Below are positions 16,527 through 25,273 of a stretch of 42,531 nucleotides of DNA, one piece after another (position 1 is the first letter of the stretch; each line of letters opens with the position of its first letter). The position numbers and the translations under genes were made by a program. A model generated the notes under the pieces. That model did not search any database. It was not told the origin of the DNA and saw nothing but the letters and a program-made list of their open reading frames with translations. This stretch comes from Leptospiraceae bacterium (lineage in GTDB: Bacteria; Spirochaetota; Leptospiria; Leptospirales; Leptonemataceae): positions 1 to 42,531 of the forward strand of contig PBEB01000073.1 in assembly GCA_002717505.1 (NCBI GenBank). The letters run 5' to 3'.

Positions 16527-17873
16527 ATGCCCAGGATACTAAAGACCTTACCAGAAAAAGACACCCGCATTGCCATTGCGTATTCCGGAGGCCTTGATAC
16601 CCGGACCGCAGTGGCCTGGATGAATGAAAAGGGACTGAAAGTTCATTGCTACACCGCGGACCTGGCCCAGCCCGATGAAACGGATCTGGATTCCATTCCG
16701 GAAGGAGCTAAGGCTCATGGAGCCAGTCAGGCAAGGTTACTGGATTGCCGGGATGCGCTGGCGCGAGAAGGGATCACAGCTATTCAATGTGGTGCTTTCC
16801 ACATTCAATCGGGAGGGCAGAAGTACTTCAACACAACACCTCTGGGCCGAGCAGTAACCACTCTGAGCATCGTCCGAGCTATGAAAGAGGACCGCGTAAA
16901 CATCTTCGGCGATGGCTCAACGCATCGGGGTAACGATATCCAGCGCTTCTTCCGTTATGGCATTCTTATGAATCCCGATTTGCAGATTTATAAGCCGTGG
17001 CTGGACAACATTTTCGTTCAGGAGTTTGGCGGCCGAAAAGAAATGTCCGAATATCTTCAGAAGATCGGAAAACCTTATAAAGCATCTACGGAAAAGGCCT
17101 ACAGCACGGACAGTAATATGCTCGGCGCCACGCATGAAGCAAAGGATCTGGAATTTCTGGATCGATCCATGTACATTGTGGAGCCGATCATGGGTGTTCC
17201 ATTCTGGAAATCAGAGACATCAATAGAAACGGAAACTGTAGAAATCGAATTCCAGAGAGGCATTCCTGTTTCCATCAACGGAGAAAGCCTGGAAGCTACA
17301 AACATGATACTCAAGGCCAACGAAGTGGGTGGACGCCATGGACTGGGCATGACCGATCAGATTGAAAACCGGGTCATTGAAGCCAAAAGCCGAGGAATCT
17401 ATGAGGCTCCGGGCATGGCGCTGCTACACATCGCGTATGAACGCCTGCTTTCGGCTGTGCATAATGAAAACACTCTGGATCTGTATTTCAGTCTGGGCCG
17501 AAAGCTGGGCCGCGTTCTCTATGAAGGACGATGGTACGACAACGAAGCTATGTTGCTGAAAAGCTCTCTGAGCGGCTGGATTGCCTCCACAGTAAGCGGT
17601 AAAGTGACTCTGGAACTGCGAAGGGGCAATGATTATAGCATTGTACGCACGGATCCAGAATTCGCCACCTACAATCCGGAAAGCTTGAGTATGGAAAAGA
17701 CCGAGTCTCAGTTCACACCGGAAGATCGCATCGGCCAACTGGAAGTGCAATCTTTGAGCGTTATGGATAGTCGAGCCCTGCTCATGCATTTGTTTGCAAC
17801 CTTGCCAGAAAGCCAGAAACAATTGCTGCTGGAGTCCAATCAATTTGCTCGGGAGCTCCAGGACGATTCATAG
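16527..17873 (+). CDS. argG: Argininosuccinate synthase
   Basis: ArgG joins citrulline and aspartate with ATP cleavage to argininosuccinate, the penultimate step of arginine synthesis. The 448-residue product matches the long form of the enzyme found in E. coli (447 residues). The ATP pyrophosphatase P-loop [11 protein letters not shown] is near residue 22. [29 protein letters not shown] and [18 protein letters not shown] are family-typical stretches. I start at the ATG at 16527, preceded by AGGA about 10 bases upstream. An in-frame upstream ATG (16494) would add 11 non-conserved residues. No other arginine gene is adjacent; the divergent neighbour is the 97-residue protein. Confidence 0.95.
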   Translation: MPRILKTLPEKDTRIAIAYSGGLDTRTAVAWMNEKGLKVHCYTADLAQPDETDLDSIPEGAKAHGASQARLLDCRDALAREGITAIQCGAFHIQSGGQKYFNTTPLGRAVTTLSIVRAMKEDRVNIFGDGSTHRGNDIQRFFRYGILMNPDLQIYKPWLDNIFVQEFGGRKEMSEYLQKIGKPYKASTEKAYSTDSNMLGATHEAKDLEFLDRSMYIVEPIMGVPFWKSETSIETETVEIEFQRGIPVSINGESLEATNMILKANEVGGRHGLGMTDQIENRVIEAKSRGIYEAPGMALLHIAYERLLSAVHNENTLDLYFSLGRKLGRVLYEGRWYDNEAMLLKSSLSGWIASTVSGKVTLELRRGNDYSIVRTDPEFATYNPESLSMEKTESQFTPEDRIGQLEVQSLSVMDSRALLMHLFATLPESQKQLLLESNQFARELQDDS

Positions 17874-18274
17874 GTACCTTTGCCCGCTTCCCCTGGAATT
17901 TCAGACGTTGCTAAGAATTGCTGTGTTCGGCATTGAGGACTTGATCAGTCATTCCTTGGTTCGGAATTCTGCACGTCACCAGCCCCCGCTATCGCAGCCA
18001 GAGTCTAACCGACAGCGAACCTTTCCCGAATTGGGGTGCCCAAAGCTCTGACGCTTTGCGAACTCTATCGGAGTCCAGGTTCATTTCCATTCCGGCCAAT
18101 CAGTTACGAAACTTGATGAGCTGCCCTGAAGACAATAGCTACTAGAATTCCCAGAAAAGAAAAAAGGCCACCAGAGTCGGTGGCCTTTCCGTTTGGCTCT
18201 TGAGTCTTACCCTGTTCCGATCCAGGGATCAAACGAGAAAAGACTCGTTAAACGCTCCTAAGAGCACTGTGAGC
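17874..18274. other. Intergenic region between convergent argG and ilvC
   Basis: This 401-base gap contains the hairpin terminator at 18163-18188. The rest (17874-18160 and 18190-18274) shows no open frame with recognisable protein character, no RNA-gene signature and no long repeat. Confidence 0.5.
18163..18188 (-). terminator. Intrinsic terminator of ilvC (possibly bidirectional)
   Basis: AAAGGCCACC and GGTGGCCTTT form a 10-bp perfect stem around a 6-base loop (AGAGTC). Read on the minus strand, the hairpin is followed by a T-rich tract (TTTTTTCTTTT), so it fits the end of ilvC, about 87 bases upstream. On the plus strand only three T follow, so it may terminate argG less efficiently. Confidence 0.8.
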
Positions 18275-19279
18275 TTATTTCTTTCCCAAAAATTTCATCA
18301 TTCCGCGAAGTCTGGCACCCACTTCTTCGATCTGGTGCTTTTTGCCAGTCTCACGAAGTTTGTGGAATTCCGGATAACCCTTATTGGTCTCTTCAACCCA
18401 TTCTTTGGCGAATTTGCTGCCTTTGTCTTTCTGGATTTCGGAAAGCACTTCCTTCATTTTCGCCTTTGCATGGTCGTCCACAACCCGAGGTCCTCGAGTC
18501 AGATCCCCATACTCAGCGGTGTCCGAGATGGAGTCTCGCATATTGGCGATTCCACCTTCATAGATCAAGTCCGTAATTAGCTTCACTTCATGGAGACATT
18601 CGAAATAAGCAATGTCTGGATCGTAGCCTGCTTCCACCAGGGTCTCAAAGCCTTTCATAATTAGCGAAGTCAGGCCCCCACAAAGTACAACCTGTTCGCC
18701 AAATAGATCTGTTTCTGTTTCATCCCGGAAGGTTGTCTCCAGAATTCCTGCCCGTCCGCCGCCAACACCTGATGCATGAGCCAGAGCTCGCTTTTTGGCT
18801 TCTCCGGTGGCATCTTGATGAATGGCGATCAATGCAGGAACTCCACCACCTTCTCGATAAACTCTACGCACGAGGTGACCGGGACCCTTGGGCGCTACCA
18901 TATAGACATCTACGTTGGAAGGAGGCTGAATCAAATCATAATGAATATTGAATCCATGAGAAAATACCAGCGCATCACCATCTTTCAGGTTGGGCTCAAT
19001 GGATTCATCGTAGATTCTTCGCTGAATCGTATCCGGAGCCAGAACTTGGATAATGTCGGCCTTTTTGCTGGCCTCTGTGGGGTCCAGAACGTCGAACCCA
19101 TCTTCTTTGGCGACTTTCACAGATTTGGAGTCGGATCGAAGGCCAATAATAACGTCCAGGCCGCTATCGCGCATATTTTGAGCCTGAGCATGTCCCTGGC
19201 TGCCATATCCTATAACAGCTATTGTTTTTCCCTTCAGGACGCTCAGGTCGCAGGAATCATCGTAATAAATTTGTGCCAT
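18275..19279 (-). CDS. ilvC: Ketol-acid reductoisomerase (class I)
   Basis: IlvC isomerises and reduces acetolactate or acetohydroxybutyrate with NADPH, the second common step of valine, leucine and isoleucine synthesis. The short class I form of 334 residues is seen. Signatures include the Rossmann motif [20 protein letters not shown], the cofactor loop [21 protein letters not shown], the metal ligands in the [11 protein letters not shown] segment and the C-terminal [12 protein letters not shown] start at 19279 (MAQIYYDDS), preceded by AAAAAAGGGCAC. The upstream in-frame ATG at 19312 would add 11 unlike residues. A TATAAT box lies upstream at 19316-19321. No other ilv gene is near. Confidence 0.96.
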   Translation of the reverse strand: MAQIYYDDSCDLSVLKGKTIAVIGYGSQGHAQAQNMRDSGLDVIIGLRSDSKSVKVAKEDGFDVLDPTEASKKADIIQVLAPDTIQRRIYDESIEPNLKDGDALVFSHGFNIHYDLIQPPSNVDVYMVAPKGPGHLVRRVYREGGGVPALIAIHQDATGEAKKRALAHASGVGGGRAGILETTFRDETETDLFGEQVVLCGGLTSLIMKGFETLVEAGYDPDIAYFECLHEVKLITDLIYEGGIANMRDSISDTAEYGDLTRGPRVVDDHAKAKMKEVLSEIQKDKGSKFAKEWVEETNKGYPEFHKLRETGKKHQIEEVGARLRGMMKFLGKK

Positions 19280-19315
19280 GTGCCCTTTTTTACCCGGTAA
19301 GCCTACTGACAACTA

Positions 19316-19321
19316 ATTATA
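19316..19321 (-). promoter_or_regulatory. Candidate -10 box for ilvC
   Basis: A perfect TATAAT is present on the minus strand, 37 bases before the chosen ilvC start. No good -35 hexamer lies at 16-18 bases, so the promoter call is tentative. The implied leader is about 30 nt, too short for an attenuator. Confidence 0.4.
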
Positions 19322-19442
19322 GTCGCTAAGATGCAATGCCTGATCTGCGGGGGCTGCATTCGATGCCAAAGCCTGAGTGAAAGAAGACATAATCGACGGG
19401 CAATGCGCGACCGGCTGTATCCACTTGCGATATCTGAAGTTA

Positions 19443-20600
19443 TTAGTAGGCGGCGATTAGAATCGTTTCGATCTCGTTTTGGTCCAGCTCTCTTGGTGTG
19501 TTTTTGATCAAAGGAAAGGTGGAAGCCATGCCTGCGATCTCGGGTAGTAAAGCCTTATCGACCTCGAAATCAGAAAGCCTCTGTGGGATTTTCAGATCCA
19601 GATATAGCTTTCGCACACCTTCCACAGCCTTAATGGCAGCCTCAATTACTGTAATGTCATGGATGTCTTCTTCCAGGGCTCTGGCAATCTGAACGTACTT
19701 TCCCGCAGAGGTAGTCAGATTATATTCCATTACATGGGGTAACAGAATCGCCATGGCCATCATGAAATCCATTCCCGTAATGAGATTGGTGGCTGTTGCG
19801 ATGCTATAGCAGAGTCCCAACCAACTATTGGAATGAGACACCCCGCAGAGAAGATTGGCTACACTGATATTGTTCCTGGCATTTTGGTTGGTGGTATCCT
19901 TCACCAGATTCTGCAGAGAGCGCATGATCAGTTCTATTGCTCGAAGGGCCATGGAATTGCTCAAATCGTTGGCCCGTTTGGACAGGATAGCTTCCACTGC
20001 GGCGGCCAGAATGGCCACACCAGTACGTGTGATTTCTGCCTCGGACATGGACATGGTAATGGCCGGATCCATAAAGACGGCAGCCGGAAACAGTCTCGGA
20101 TCATTTCCATGGTAGAGCTCACCTGTGGCATGATCATACATGACGAAGGTCGGAGAGCTCTCTTCACCCATAGTAAACACACCGGGCACAGTAATCACCG
20201 GCATGGGTGGCCTTTTTAACGGTTCCCTTCGCTCCGGAAGCTCTTTGGCAAATACCTCGTTTGTAGCCAGGAGGGCCACTGCTCGGGCTGTGTGAAAGGT
20301 ATCCCGTCCACCGTAGGCCAGAATCAGATCTGCGCGGCTTTGTTTTATGAAATGAGCGGCCGTATCCAACTCGTCAAAACCAGGGCGTTTTTCAAGGTCG
20401 TCATAAATAATGCAGCCGCTGGTGTAGCGCTCAAGACTGGTTTTTATAATGGCAAGCTCATCTGGATTGTACTCTTCATTTTTGAGTACAAGCAGTAGAA
20501 CCCGTGAACCCAGATCTTTGACCACCGACCCAATTTTATGGGTGGAACCTTTCTCCAGGAATATACGAGCGGGATATTGAAAATGGACCCAATCAAACAT
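19443..20600 (-). CDS. Iron-containing alcohol dehydrogenase fold protein lacking the metal-binding residues
   Basis: The 385-residue protein has the length and layout of the Fe-ADH (group III) family. It starts FQYPARIFLEKGS, has the central VPGVFTMGEESSPTFV region and ends with the AILLPHVMEYN helix. Aligned by eye without gaps to E. coli FucO around the metal site, the four ligands are replaced: Asp196 by A196, His200 by A200, His263 by Y265 and His277 by F279 (numbers on the right from this protein). His267 is T269. The NAD-binding GGGSxxD motif is reduced to YGGRDTF (96-102). The fold core is well kept and the frame is intact, so a non-dehydrogenase role, perhaps regulatory or sugar-phosphate-related, is more likely than decay. 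Its start overlaps the divergent rsmG fusion by 18 bases. Confidence 0.82.
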   Translation of the reverse strand: MFDWVHFQYPARIFLEKGSTHKIGSVVKDLGSRVLLLVLKNEEYNPDELAIIKTSLERYTSGCIIYDDLEKRPGFDELDTAAHFIKQSRADLILAYGGRDTFHTARAVALLATNEVFAKELPERREPLKRPPMPVITVPGVFTMGEESSPTFVMYDHATGELYHGNDPRLFPAAVFMDPAITMSMSEAEITRTGVAILAAAVEAILSKRANDLSNSMALRAIELIMRSLQNLVKDTTNQNARNNISVANLLCGVSHSNSWLGLCYSIATATNLITGMDFMMAMAILLPHVMEYNLTTSAGKYVQIARALEEDIHDITVIEAAIKAVEGVRKLYLDLKIPQRLSDFEVDKALLPEIAGMASTFPLIKNTPRELDQNEIETILIAAY

Positions 20601-22352
20601 CTAAATATTGCTGAATACCTTCAGGAAGCCTCCCTTAAGGTATCGGCGGATAAGCTGAAAAAGCTGCAGCTCTTTCATGAGATGTTGAGAAAGGAAAATG
20701 CACGAATCAATGTCACCCGGCTCTACGCTGCCGAAGCAATGGGTCGAAAGCACTATGTTGACAGCTTGCTTCCGGAAAAGCTTCTCCGGGAAGCCGGTCT
20801 GGATCTCGTGGGGCCCTGTATGGATCTGGGCAGCGGCGGCGGATTTCCGGGCATTCCTCTGGCAATCCTGAGACCAGATATCCATTTTCGATTGGTAGAA
20901 GGGCGAAAGAAACGCACAGAATTTCTGGCCAGTGTTGCAAGCAAATTGGGACTGGAAAATGTTGAAGTAATTTCCCGAAAACTAAATCCAGCAGACCGCA
21001 TCGAATGCAATACAGCCATTAGTCGGGCTTTCATGTCCATTCCTGACACTTTAAATCTCTGCAATCTGAGTCTCAATCCGGGAGGTCATTTCATTTTCTG
21101 GAAAGGCCCAGATTGTGACGATGAGATCGAAGCGGCAGCCACCGATTGCCCTCAATGGAGCTTTTTCCGGACCATCGATTATCGCTTACCGGGCACCTCA
21201 GACAAACGACGGCTGGTAGTCTTTACCCGACTGGACCTTGAATCCAGAGAGTTATCCCCGCATGACCAGCAGCCAGTAACTGTGGAACGCAATGATTCAT
21301 CGCTGGAAGAAGCGCAAAGGGCACCCGTTAAAACCCCGGAAAAAGCGGATGACGGATTCAATGCAAATCCCGATAGCCCGGCCACCCATGAAATTGCACT
21401 TTCCGATCGTCATGGGGTACCTTCATGGCTGCAGGATCGCATTCGAACCATTGAGTCCGATGCCAACCCCCGATTCAAAGACTGGGCTCGCCTGGACCAG
21501 AGCAAATGGATCAAAAAGACCGGCTTTACTCTGGTTTCGGGCCGAAAGATCGTCCCGGAAATTCTCAACGAATGGCTTCAGGATTCGGAAGTTGGGCGCT
21601 CTGCATCCCGGGTTCCCAAAAAGAGCGGCGAAACCGATGGGGGCGGGTTCAGCCGCATGGGCGATCCGAGGGGGCCCAAATGGAACGGCAAGCCCGAGGC
21701 GCTGGTCATCTTTGACTCTATTCCCGAGGAGCTCTACTCGATGCTTTCCGAAGGAAGTGGACTGCCCATCTTTCGCCTCAAAGGAGAGCTATTTCGGAAG
21801 TTGGATCATTCCGGAACAAAATATCCTATTCTACTATGGAACCTGGATGGTTCGGAACGCATTCCGGAGTTGGCAGAAAAAAAGATCGGGCCGGCCCATT
21901 CAATATTAGTCCTTCCTTTGTCTCTGCCGGACAATCTGGGAGCCGCAATCAGGACAGCCCGGGGCTTCGGCGTGGACTCCATCCTTCTAACCACTGAGAC
22001 GGTTTTTCCTTTTCATCCTGCTGTGATTCGTAGCAGCTCGGGCAGTTGTCTTCGTGCGAACTTCTTTCAGGGCCCGGAATTAAAGCATGTGGGCGATCCT
22101 CTTGGGCGCTCTGGCATTCCACCGGAGGCCCGGTTTTTGCTGGATCATCGGAGCCAGAGGCCATTAAAGCAGCTTTCCAGTTTACTAAATCATCAAAACA
22201 GGTATGCATTTATTGTGGGAGAAGAAGGCAAGGGACTTCCCTCGGATCTGAAAGGGGAGCGATTCAGAATCCCGATTTCTGGGCTTGAATCACTTAACGC
22301 TGCGGCAAGCCTTACAGCATTGCTTTACGAATGGAGACGCGAAAGAGACTAG
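20583..22352 (+). CDS. rsmG: RsmG (16S rRNA m7G527 methyltransferase) fused to a SPOUT/TrmH-type RNA 2'-O-methyltransferase
   Basis: The 589-residue product holds two RNA methyltransferases. Residues about 1-210 are RsmG: NARINVTRL, RKHYVDSLLPEKL, the SAM motif MDLGSGGGFPGIPL, RTEFL and ISRAFMS. RsmG makes m7G527 in 16S rRNA. A polar Pro/Glu-rich linker leads to a second part whose last 165 residues show the three SpoU/TrmH knot motifs: LPDNLGAAIRTARGFG, FIVGEEGKGLP and IPISGLESLNAAASLTALLYEW. This points to ribose methylation of tRNA or rRNA. I start at ATG 20583; an earlier in-frame ATG (20538) adds 15 residues. Both catalytic sets look complete. A second RsmG homologue lies at 36435-37352. 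Confidence 0.87.
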   Translation: MDPIKHLNIAEYLQEASLKVSADKLKKLQLFHEMLRKENARINVTRLYAAEAMGRKHYVDSLLPEKLLREAGLDLVGPCMDLGSGGGFPGIPLAILRPDIHFRLVEGRKKRTEFLASVASKLGLENVEVISRKLNPADRIECNTAISRAFMSIPDTLNLCNLSLNPGGHFIFWKGPDCDDEIEAAATDCPQWSFFRTIDYRLPGTSDKRRLVVFTRLDLESRELSPHDQQPVTVERNDSSLEEAQRAPVKTPEKADDGFNANPDSPATHEIALSDRHGVPSWLQDRIRTIESDANPRFKDWARLDQSKWIKKTGFTLVSGRKIVPEILNEWLQDSEVGRSASRVPKKSGETDGGGFSRMGDPRGPKWNGKPEALVIFDSIPEELYSMLSEGSGLPIFRLKGELFRKLDHSGTKYPILLWNLDGSERIPELAEKKIGPAHSILVLPLSLPDNLGAAIRTARGFGVDSILLTTETVFPFHPAVIRSSSGSCLRANFFQGPELKHVGDPLGRSGIPPEARFLLDHRSQRPLKQLSSLLNHQNRYAFIVGEEGKGLPSDLKGERFRIPISGLESLNAAASLTALLYEWRRERD

Positions 22353-22536
22353 AAATCGAATCCAACTGCGGAGCTTGAATTAGCACAAGGCAACCACCAT
22401 TATATCGGACCCTGCCCCGCTTCCCACAGCCGGAGCCGGGTACTCGGCAATCCTGAACGGCAAGAATTCATTCACAGCGGATTTATCCCCGGGACGCTGG
22501 CTTCGCACCTCACCGAGGCCAGTCTTTCATAAGCTT

Positions 22537-23637
22537 CTACTTTCGCAGTACGTAATTCTCTCCATGGCCAGGGTCCGATTTGCGAATGAACAACCTTTTC
22601 TCTACTTTCACCCCCAGGAATAGCTGATACAAATCCGTAAGGATAGCCCGACTGGAATAATAACCGTGGCCTAACCCACCAATGCCCAGAACTGGATCAT
22701 CCACTTCATTAACATTGATGACGTCAGTTCCCGGAACTTGCTTACACATACCCAGCCTGTAGTTGCCATTCACTCGCTGGGATACCGCCAGAGCATTGTC
22801 CCCGGGGCTACAGTACAGTGTTGTTCGATAGGCGGATTTCTGGATGGGACCCGCGTACTTCGAATATTCGCCTGCAGGAAAGTCCGGCGCAAAAAATACG
22901 ATCTCTCCAAATTTTAGATCCGGCTCGTGTTCCAGAGCCCGCTTAAGTCCCGGAATAACCATCTGGTGCCCCATAGAATGCACAATCAAATGCACGGTTT
23001 TCACCTGGCCGCCAACATCCGCAATCCAGCGGGCAAAGTCATTGATGGATTCTGCAGCATTCGCCTGGTTTTCTCTGTAGGTCCTGGTCAGAGACAGGCT
23101 CTCAATCAGTACATCATCCGAAGGACCGGCAGGCCAGGAAAACAGGACAACGGGGTATGGAAATTTCAGATCATATTGAATCTGCGCTGCTCTTAGAATC
23201 GCTTCTTCGAATTTAACATTGAAGCCATGAACAAATACCACGATTTCCTTTTGATTCAAGCGGTCCATGGGAGAGTCCAATCGTTCCCCGGCAAGAATGG
23301 AGAATCGATTTTGTCTGTCGGCTCCCGGACGCTCCGCCAGGTCCAGAGCTCCGATTTCATGATTTCGGGGGACCTGGATCCTGCAAATGCCTCCCTCCAG
23401 CCCATTGCCTCGCTTCACAGATACATTCTGATTGGAACAAACTCCAGTTCCTGAATTAATCTTACGATTGGTGAAGTACAGTAGATCAATGACCTCGGTT
23501 TCCTGGTAATCTCGGGTAATCCGACTATTCAGAAGCTCGCCGATTTCTGGAGGATAAGAGCTTTTACACTGCGCCAGAAAAAACACTGCCAGCAACCACA
23601 CGGCGGGATTATGTCGGATATAGATGCCTTTGCCCAT
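22537..23637 (-). CDS. Lipoprotein alpha/beta-hydrolase of the DUF900 type
   Basis: The 366-residue protein begins with a basic N-region and hydrophobic stretch ending LAQC, making Cys24 the likely lipidated residue. The enzymatic part has the oxyanion HGFN at 137-140 (VVFVHGFNVKFEEA), the nucleophile elbow VHSMGH with Ser221, a late Asp in CSPGDNALAVS and His in GLGHGYY, which fit a Ser-Asp-His triad. FSWPAG is also typical of DUF900 hydrolases. The nucleophile elbow is H-S-M-G rather than G-x-S-x-G, a known pattern in this family. It is likely anchored in the envelope facing the periplasm or surface. The substrate, an ester or amide, is unknown. It is divergent from the exported protein gene at 23739. 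Confidence 0.82.
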   Translation of the reverse strand: MGKGIYIRHNPAVWLLAVFFLAQCKSSYPPEIGELLNSRITRDYQETEVIDLLYFTNRKINSGTGVCSNQNVSVKRGNGLEGGICRIQVPRNHEIGALDLAERPGADRQNRFSILAGERLDSPMDRLNQKEIVVFVHGFNVKFEEAILRAAQIQYDLKFPYPVVLFSWPAGPSDDVLIESLSLTRTYRENQANAAESINDFARWIADVGGQVKTVHLIVHSMGHQMVIPGLKRALEHEPDLKFGEIVFFAPDFPAGEYSKYAGPIQKSAYRTTLYCSPGDNALAVSQRVNGNYRLGMCKQVPGTDVINVNEVDDPVLGIGGLGHGYYSSRAILTDLYQLFLGVKVEKRLFIRKSDPGHGENYVLRK

Positions 23638-23725
23638 GGGATTCGGTTTCGGATTTTTCTTTTCAGACTACAAGCTTTTCTCGAGACTCATTAATGTAAA
23701 CGGTACCTTTTTCGATAATAGAGGC

Positions 23726-23730
23726 AGGAG
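23726..23730 (+). promoter_or_regulatory. Strong ribosome-binding site
   Basis: AGGAG lies 8 bases before the ATG at 23739. It fixes that start and is among the best Shine-Dalgarno sequences in the window, suggesting high expression of the exported protein. Confidence 0.65.
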
Positions 23731-23738
23731 CAAGACGC

Positions 23739-24722
23739 ATGTCTATTCGTTGGATTCGTTATATTTCATTCGCCACACTTTTTGCGGCCCCGGTCTTCGC
23801 CGGTCTGCTCTGGAGTGAGGATCCGAACATCACCGAAAATCCCGGTGGTAATGAAGTTGCTGTCAATGATGGCAACAATCCGGATCGCATCACTCTGGAA
23901 GATTACAATCCCATCGCCATCGATGATCCTACCATTCAAGTAGAGGATCTGACAGTGGATCGTCGTTACGCATCAGACGGACGCGGAGAGATTCTGGATG
24001 TAATGTTCACCATCCATAACATTACCAATGATCCGATGGATCTTTATGTATGGGTGCTGGCCTACCGCGAAACCAATGCCATAGATGAAAACGATAGAAA
24101 GTGGATTCCCTATCCTGTTTGGCGCATCAATGACCCGGCCAGGAGACAAAACGTTGTCCACTTCATGAAGATCACACCGAAGGATATTCCACCAGAAAAG
24201 ATCTGGGGCCCCAAGGCCGATCCCAAAGATCCAGACGGACCCTATGAGGATCAAAAAGAGATCATCGAACGCATGAGAGACTCTGTGGCTGCAATTCGCC
24301 CAATACCGGAATTGCTTCCTCCGGCATGGATGTATGTTGCCTATGTAAATCGGTACCCTACTCAGGGGCTCCGGATGACCTTGTATGGAGATACTACTCC
24401 TCCGCCGGATAAGCTAACGCTCTCAGACTACGTTCCGCCTACTCCAGAAGAGAAGCGAACCAAAGTCTTTAAGAACATAGATAAGCATACTTATACTGTG
24501 GAGCAACTCCGAAGAAAGTCTATTTTTCGATCGCACCATTACATTCGTTACAAAGTGGATTATGAGTTCTACAACACAGTGGCTATAGTTTTGTTCGATG
24601 CAGAAGCTGCTGAAAAATATGAGCAACAGGCTGCCAATGGTGTGGCTGAAGGCGAAGAAGTAGTGAATCCAATGCTACACTATCAGATCTATCAGATCAA
24701 AAGGGATATGAAAATCCGCTAA
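23739..24722 (+). CDS. Exported protein of unknown function, probably abundant
   Basis: The 327-residue protein has a short signal peptide: basic MSIRWIR, a hydrophobic core and likely cleavage after VFA (about residue 20), with no lipobox Cys. The mature part is acidic at first (DPNITENPGGNEVAVND), then beta-rich with many aromatic and proline residues (MFTIHNITNDPMDLYVWVLAYRETN, ELLPPAWMYVAYVNRYPTQG), and has a basic C-terminal third. I do not recognise the family. The middle resembles an immunoglobulin-like beta-sandwich. The strong AGGAG ribosome-binding site suggests substantial expression, as for periplasmic or flagellar sheath proteins of Leptospirales, but I cannot assign it to a known one. 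The stop (24720-24722) overlaps the stop codon of the minus-strand small ORF at 24719-24898. Confidence 0.75.
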   Translation: MSIRWIRYISFATLFAAPVFAGLLWSEDPNITENPGGNEVAVNDGNNPDRITLEDYNPIAIDDPTIQVEDLTVDRRYASDGRGEILDVMFTIHNITNDPMDLYVWVLAYRETNAIDENDRKWIPYPVWRINDPARRQNVVHFMKITPKDIPPEKIWGPKADPKDPDGPYEDQKEIIERMRDSVAAIRPIPELLPPAWMYVAYVNRYPTQGLRMTLYGDTTPPPDKLTLSDYVPPTPEEKRTKVFKNIDKHTYTVEQLRRKSIFRSHHYIRYKVDYEFYNTVAIVLFDAEAAEKYEQQAANGVAEGEEVVNPMLHYQIYQIKRDMKIR

Positions 24723-24898
24723 ATCCTGTCCCAGGTTTGGGTAACCCTTTCCTGTTGACTCAGGAGCAAGGCGCGCATTTCTTTCAAATGGGCGCCTTCT
24801 TTGTGCCCTGAGGAACATCCATGGAGAACCAGGAGAGTCAACAACCCAGCCATAATAAAAAAGAGCCAATTCTGGAGAATCGTCGTAGCATGACGCAT
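24719..24898 (-). CDS. Possible small lipoprotein, antisense to the start of the DUF2452 gene
   Basis: From an ATG at 24898 the frame encodes 59 residues: a basic N-region (MRHATTILQNW), a hydrophobic stretch, LHGCSSG with a lipidation-type Cys, and a short amphipathic, heptad-like tail (LKEMRALLLSQQERV). The composition after the Cys looks like real protein and is encoded in the gap between the two plus-strand genes. The signal-peptide part overlaps, antisense, the first codons of the DUF2452 gene, where a Lys/Asn/Gln-rich N-terminus on the other strand would produce a hydrophobic antisense frame by chance. There is no good ribosome-binding site at the ATG. Both readings remain open. Confidence 0.35.
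   Translation of the reverse strand: MRHATTILQNWLFFIMAGLLTLLVLHGCSSGHKEGAHLKEMRALLLSQQERVTQTWDRI
24809..24814 (+). promoter_or_regulatory. Ribosome-binding site supporting the upstream DUF2452 start
   Basis: TGAGGA lies 6 bases before the ATG at 24821. The alternative ATG at 24890, where family similarity begins, has only a distant GGAG. The upstream start is therefore preferred. Confidence 0.5.
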
Positions 24899-25273
24899 CC
24901 AGCGCGGACCAGTGATCCTCCCTTTAGCCTTGTGCAGCGTGCACAGGAAATCGAAAAGGCCGATGAAGTAGTTCAGAGCCATGTGCATGGAAAACTAGAT
25001 GTAATCGCTCGTCAGATACGCACCCTCCAGGAGGAGGCCAAAGAAATCATTGGTAAAGCGGAACGGGATATGGAACTTCATCGGATCAAATGTAATTTTG
25101 AAAAGAAACCCGGAATGGCCCTGTATCTCTACCAGAAGGAGAGCGGTGATAAAATCTTTTCCATCTTATCCCCTCAGGAATGGGGCAGCTCTCTACCTCA
25201 TGAGTTTCTGGGCGCTTACAGACTCGCCGCTGACGGCAGCTTCGACGATCTTGAAGAACAGACCACCGGCTAA
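24821..25273 (+). CDS. DUF2452 / C1orf50-like protein
   Basis: The 150-residue protein matches the DUF2452 family, found in bacteria and in eukaryotes (human C1orf50). From memory of that family, the shared features are LVxxAQEIxKADE near residue 35, a helical KLxVIAxQIRxLQEEAKxIxxxAxRDxxLHxxxCNF helix pair, KKPGxxxYLYxxESGxxxFSILSPxEWG and PHEFLGAYRLxxDxSF. No signal peptide or membrane segment is present. The function is unknown in all domains. The first 23 residues (Gln/Asn/Lys-rich) precede the conserved part, and an ATG at 24890 would skip them. The ribosome-binding site favours 24821. Confidence 0.82.
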   Translation: MENQESQQPSHNKKEPILENRRSMTHPARTSDPPFSLVQRAQEIEKADEVVQSHVHGKLDVIARQIRTLQEEAKEIIGKAERDMELHRIKCNFEKKPGMALYLYQKESGDKIFSILSPQEWGSSLPHEFLGAYRLAADGSFDDLEEQTTG

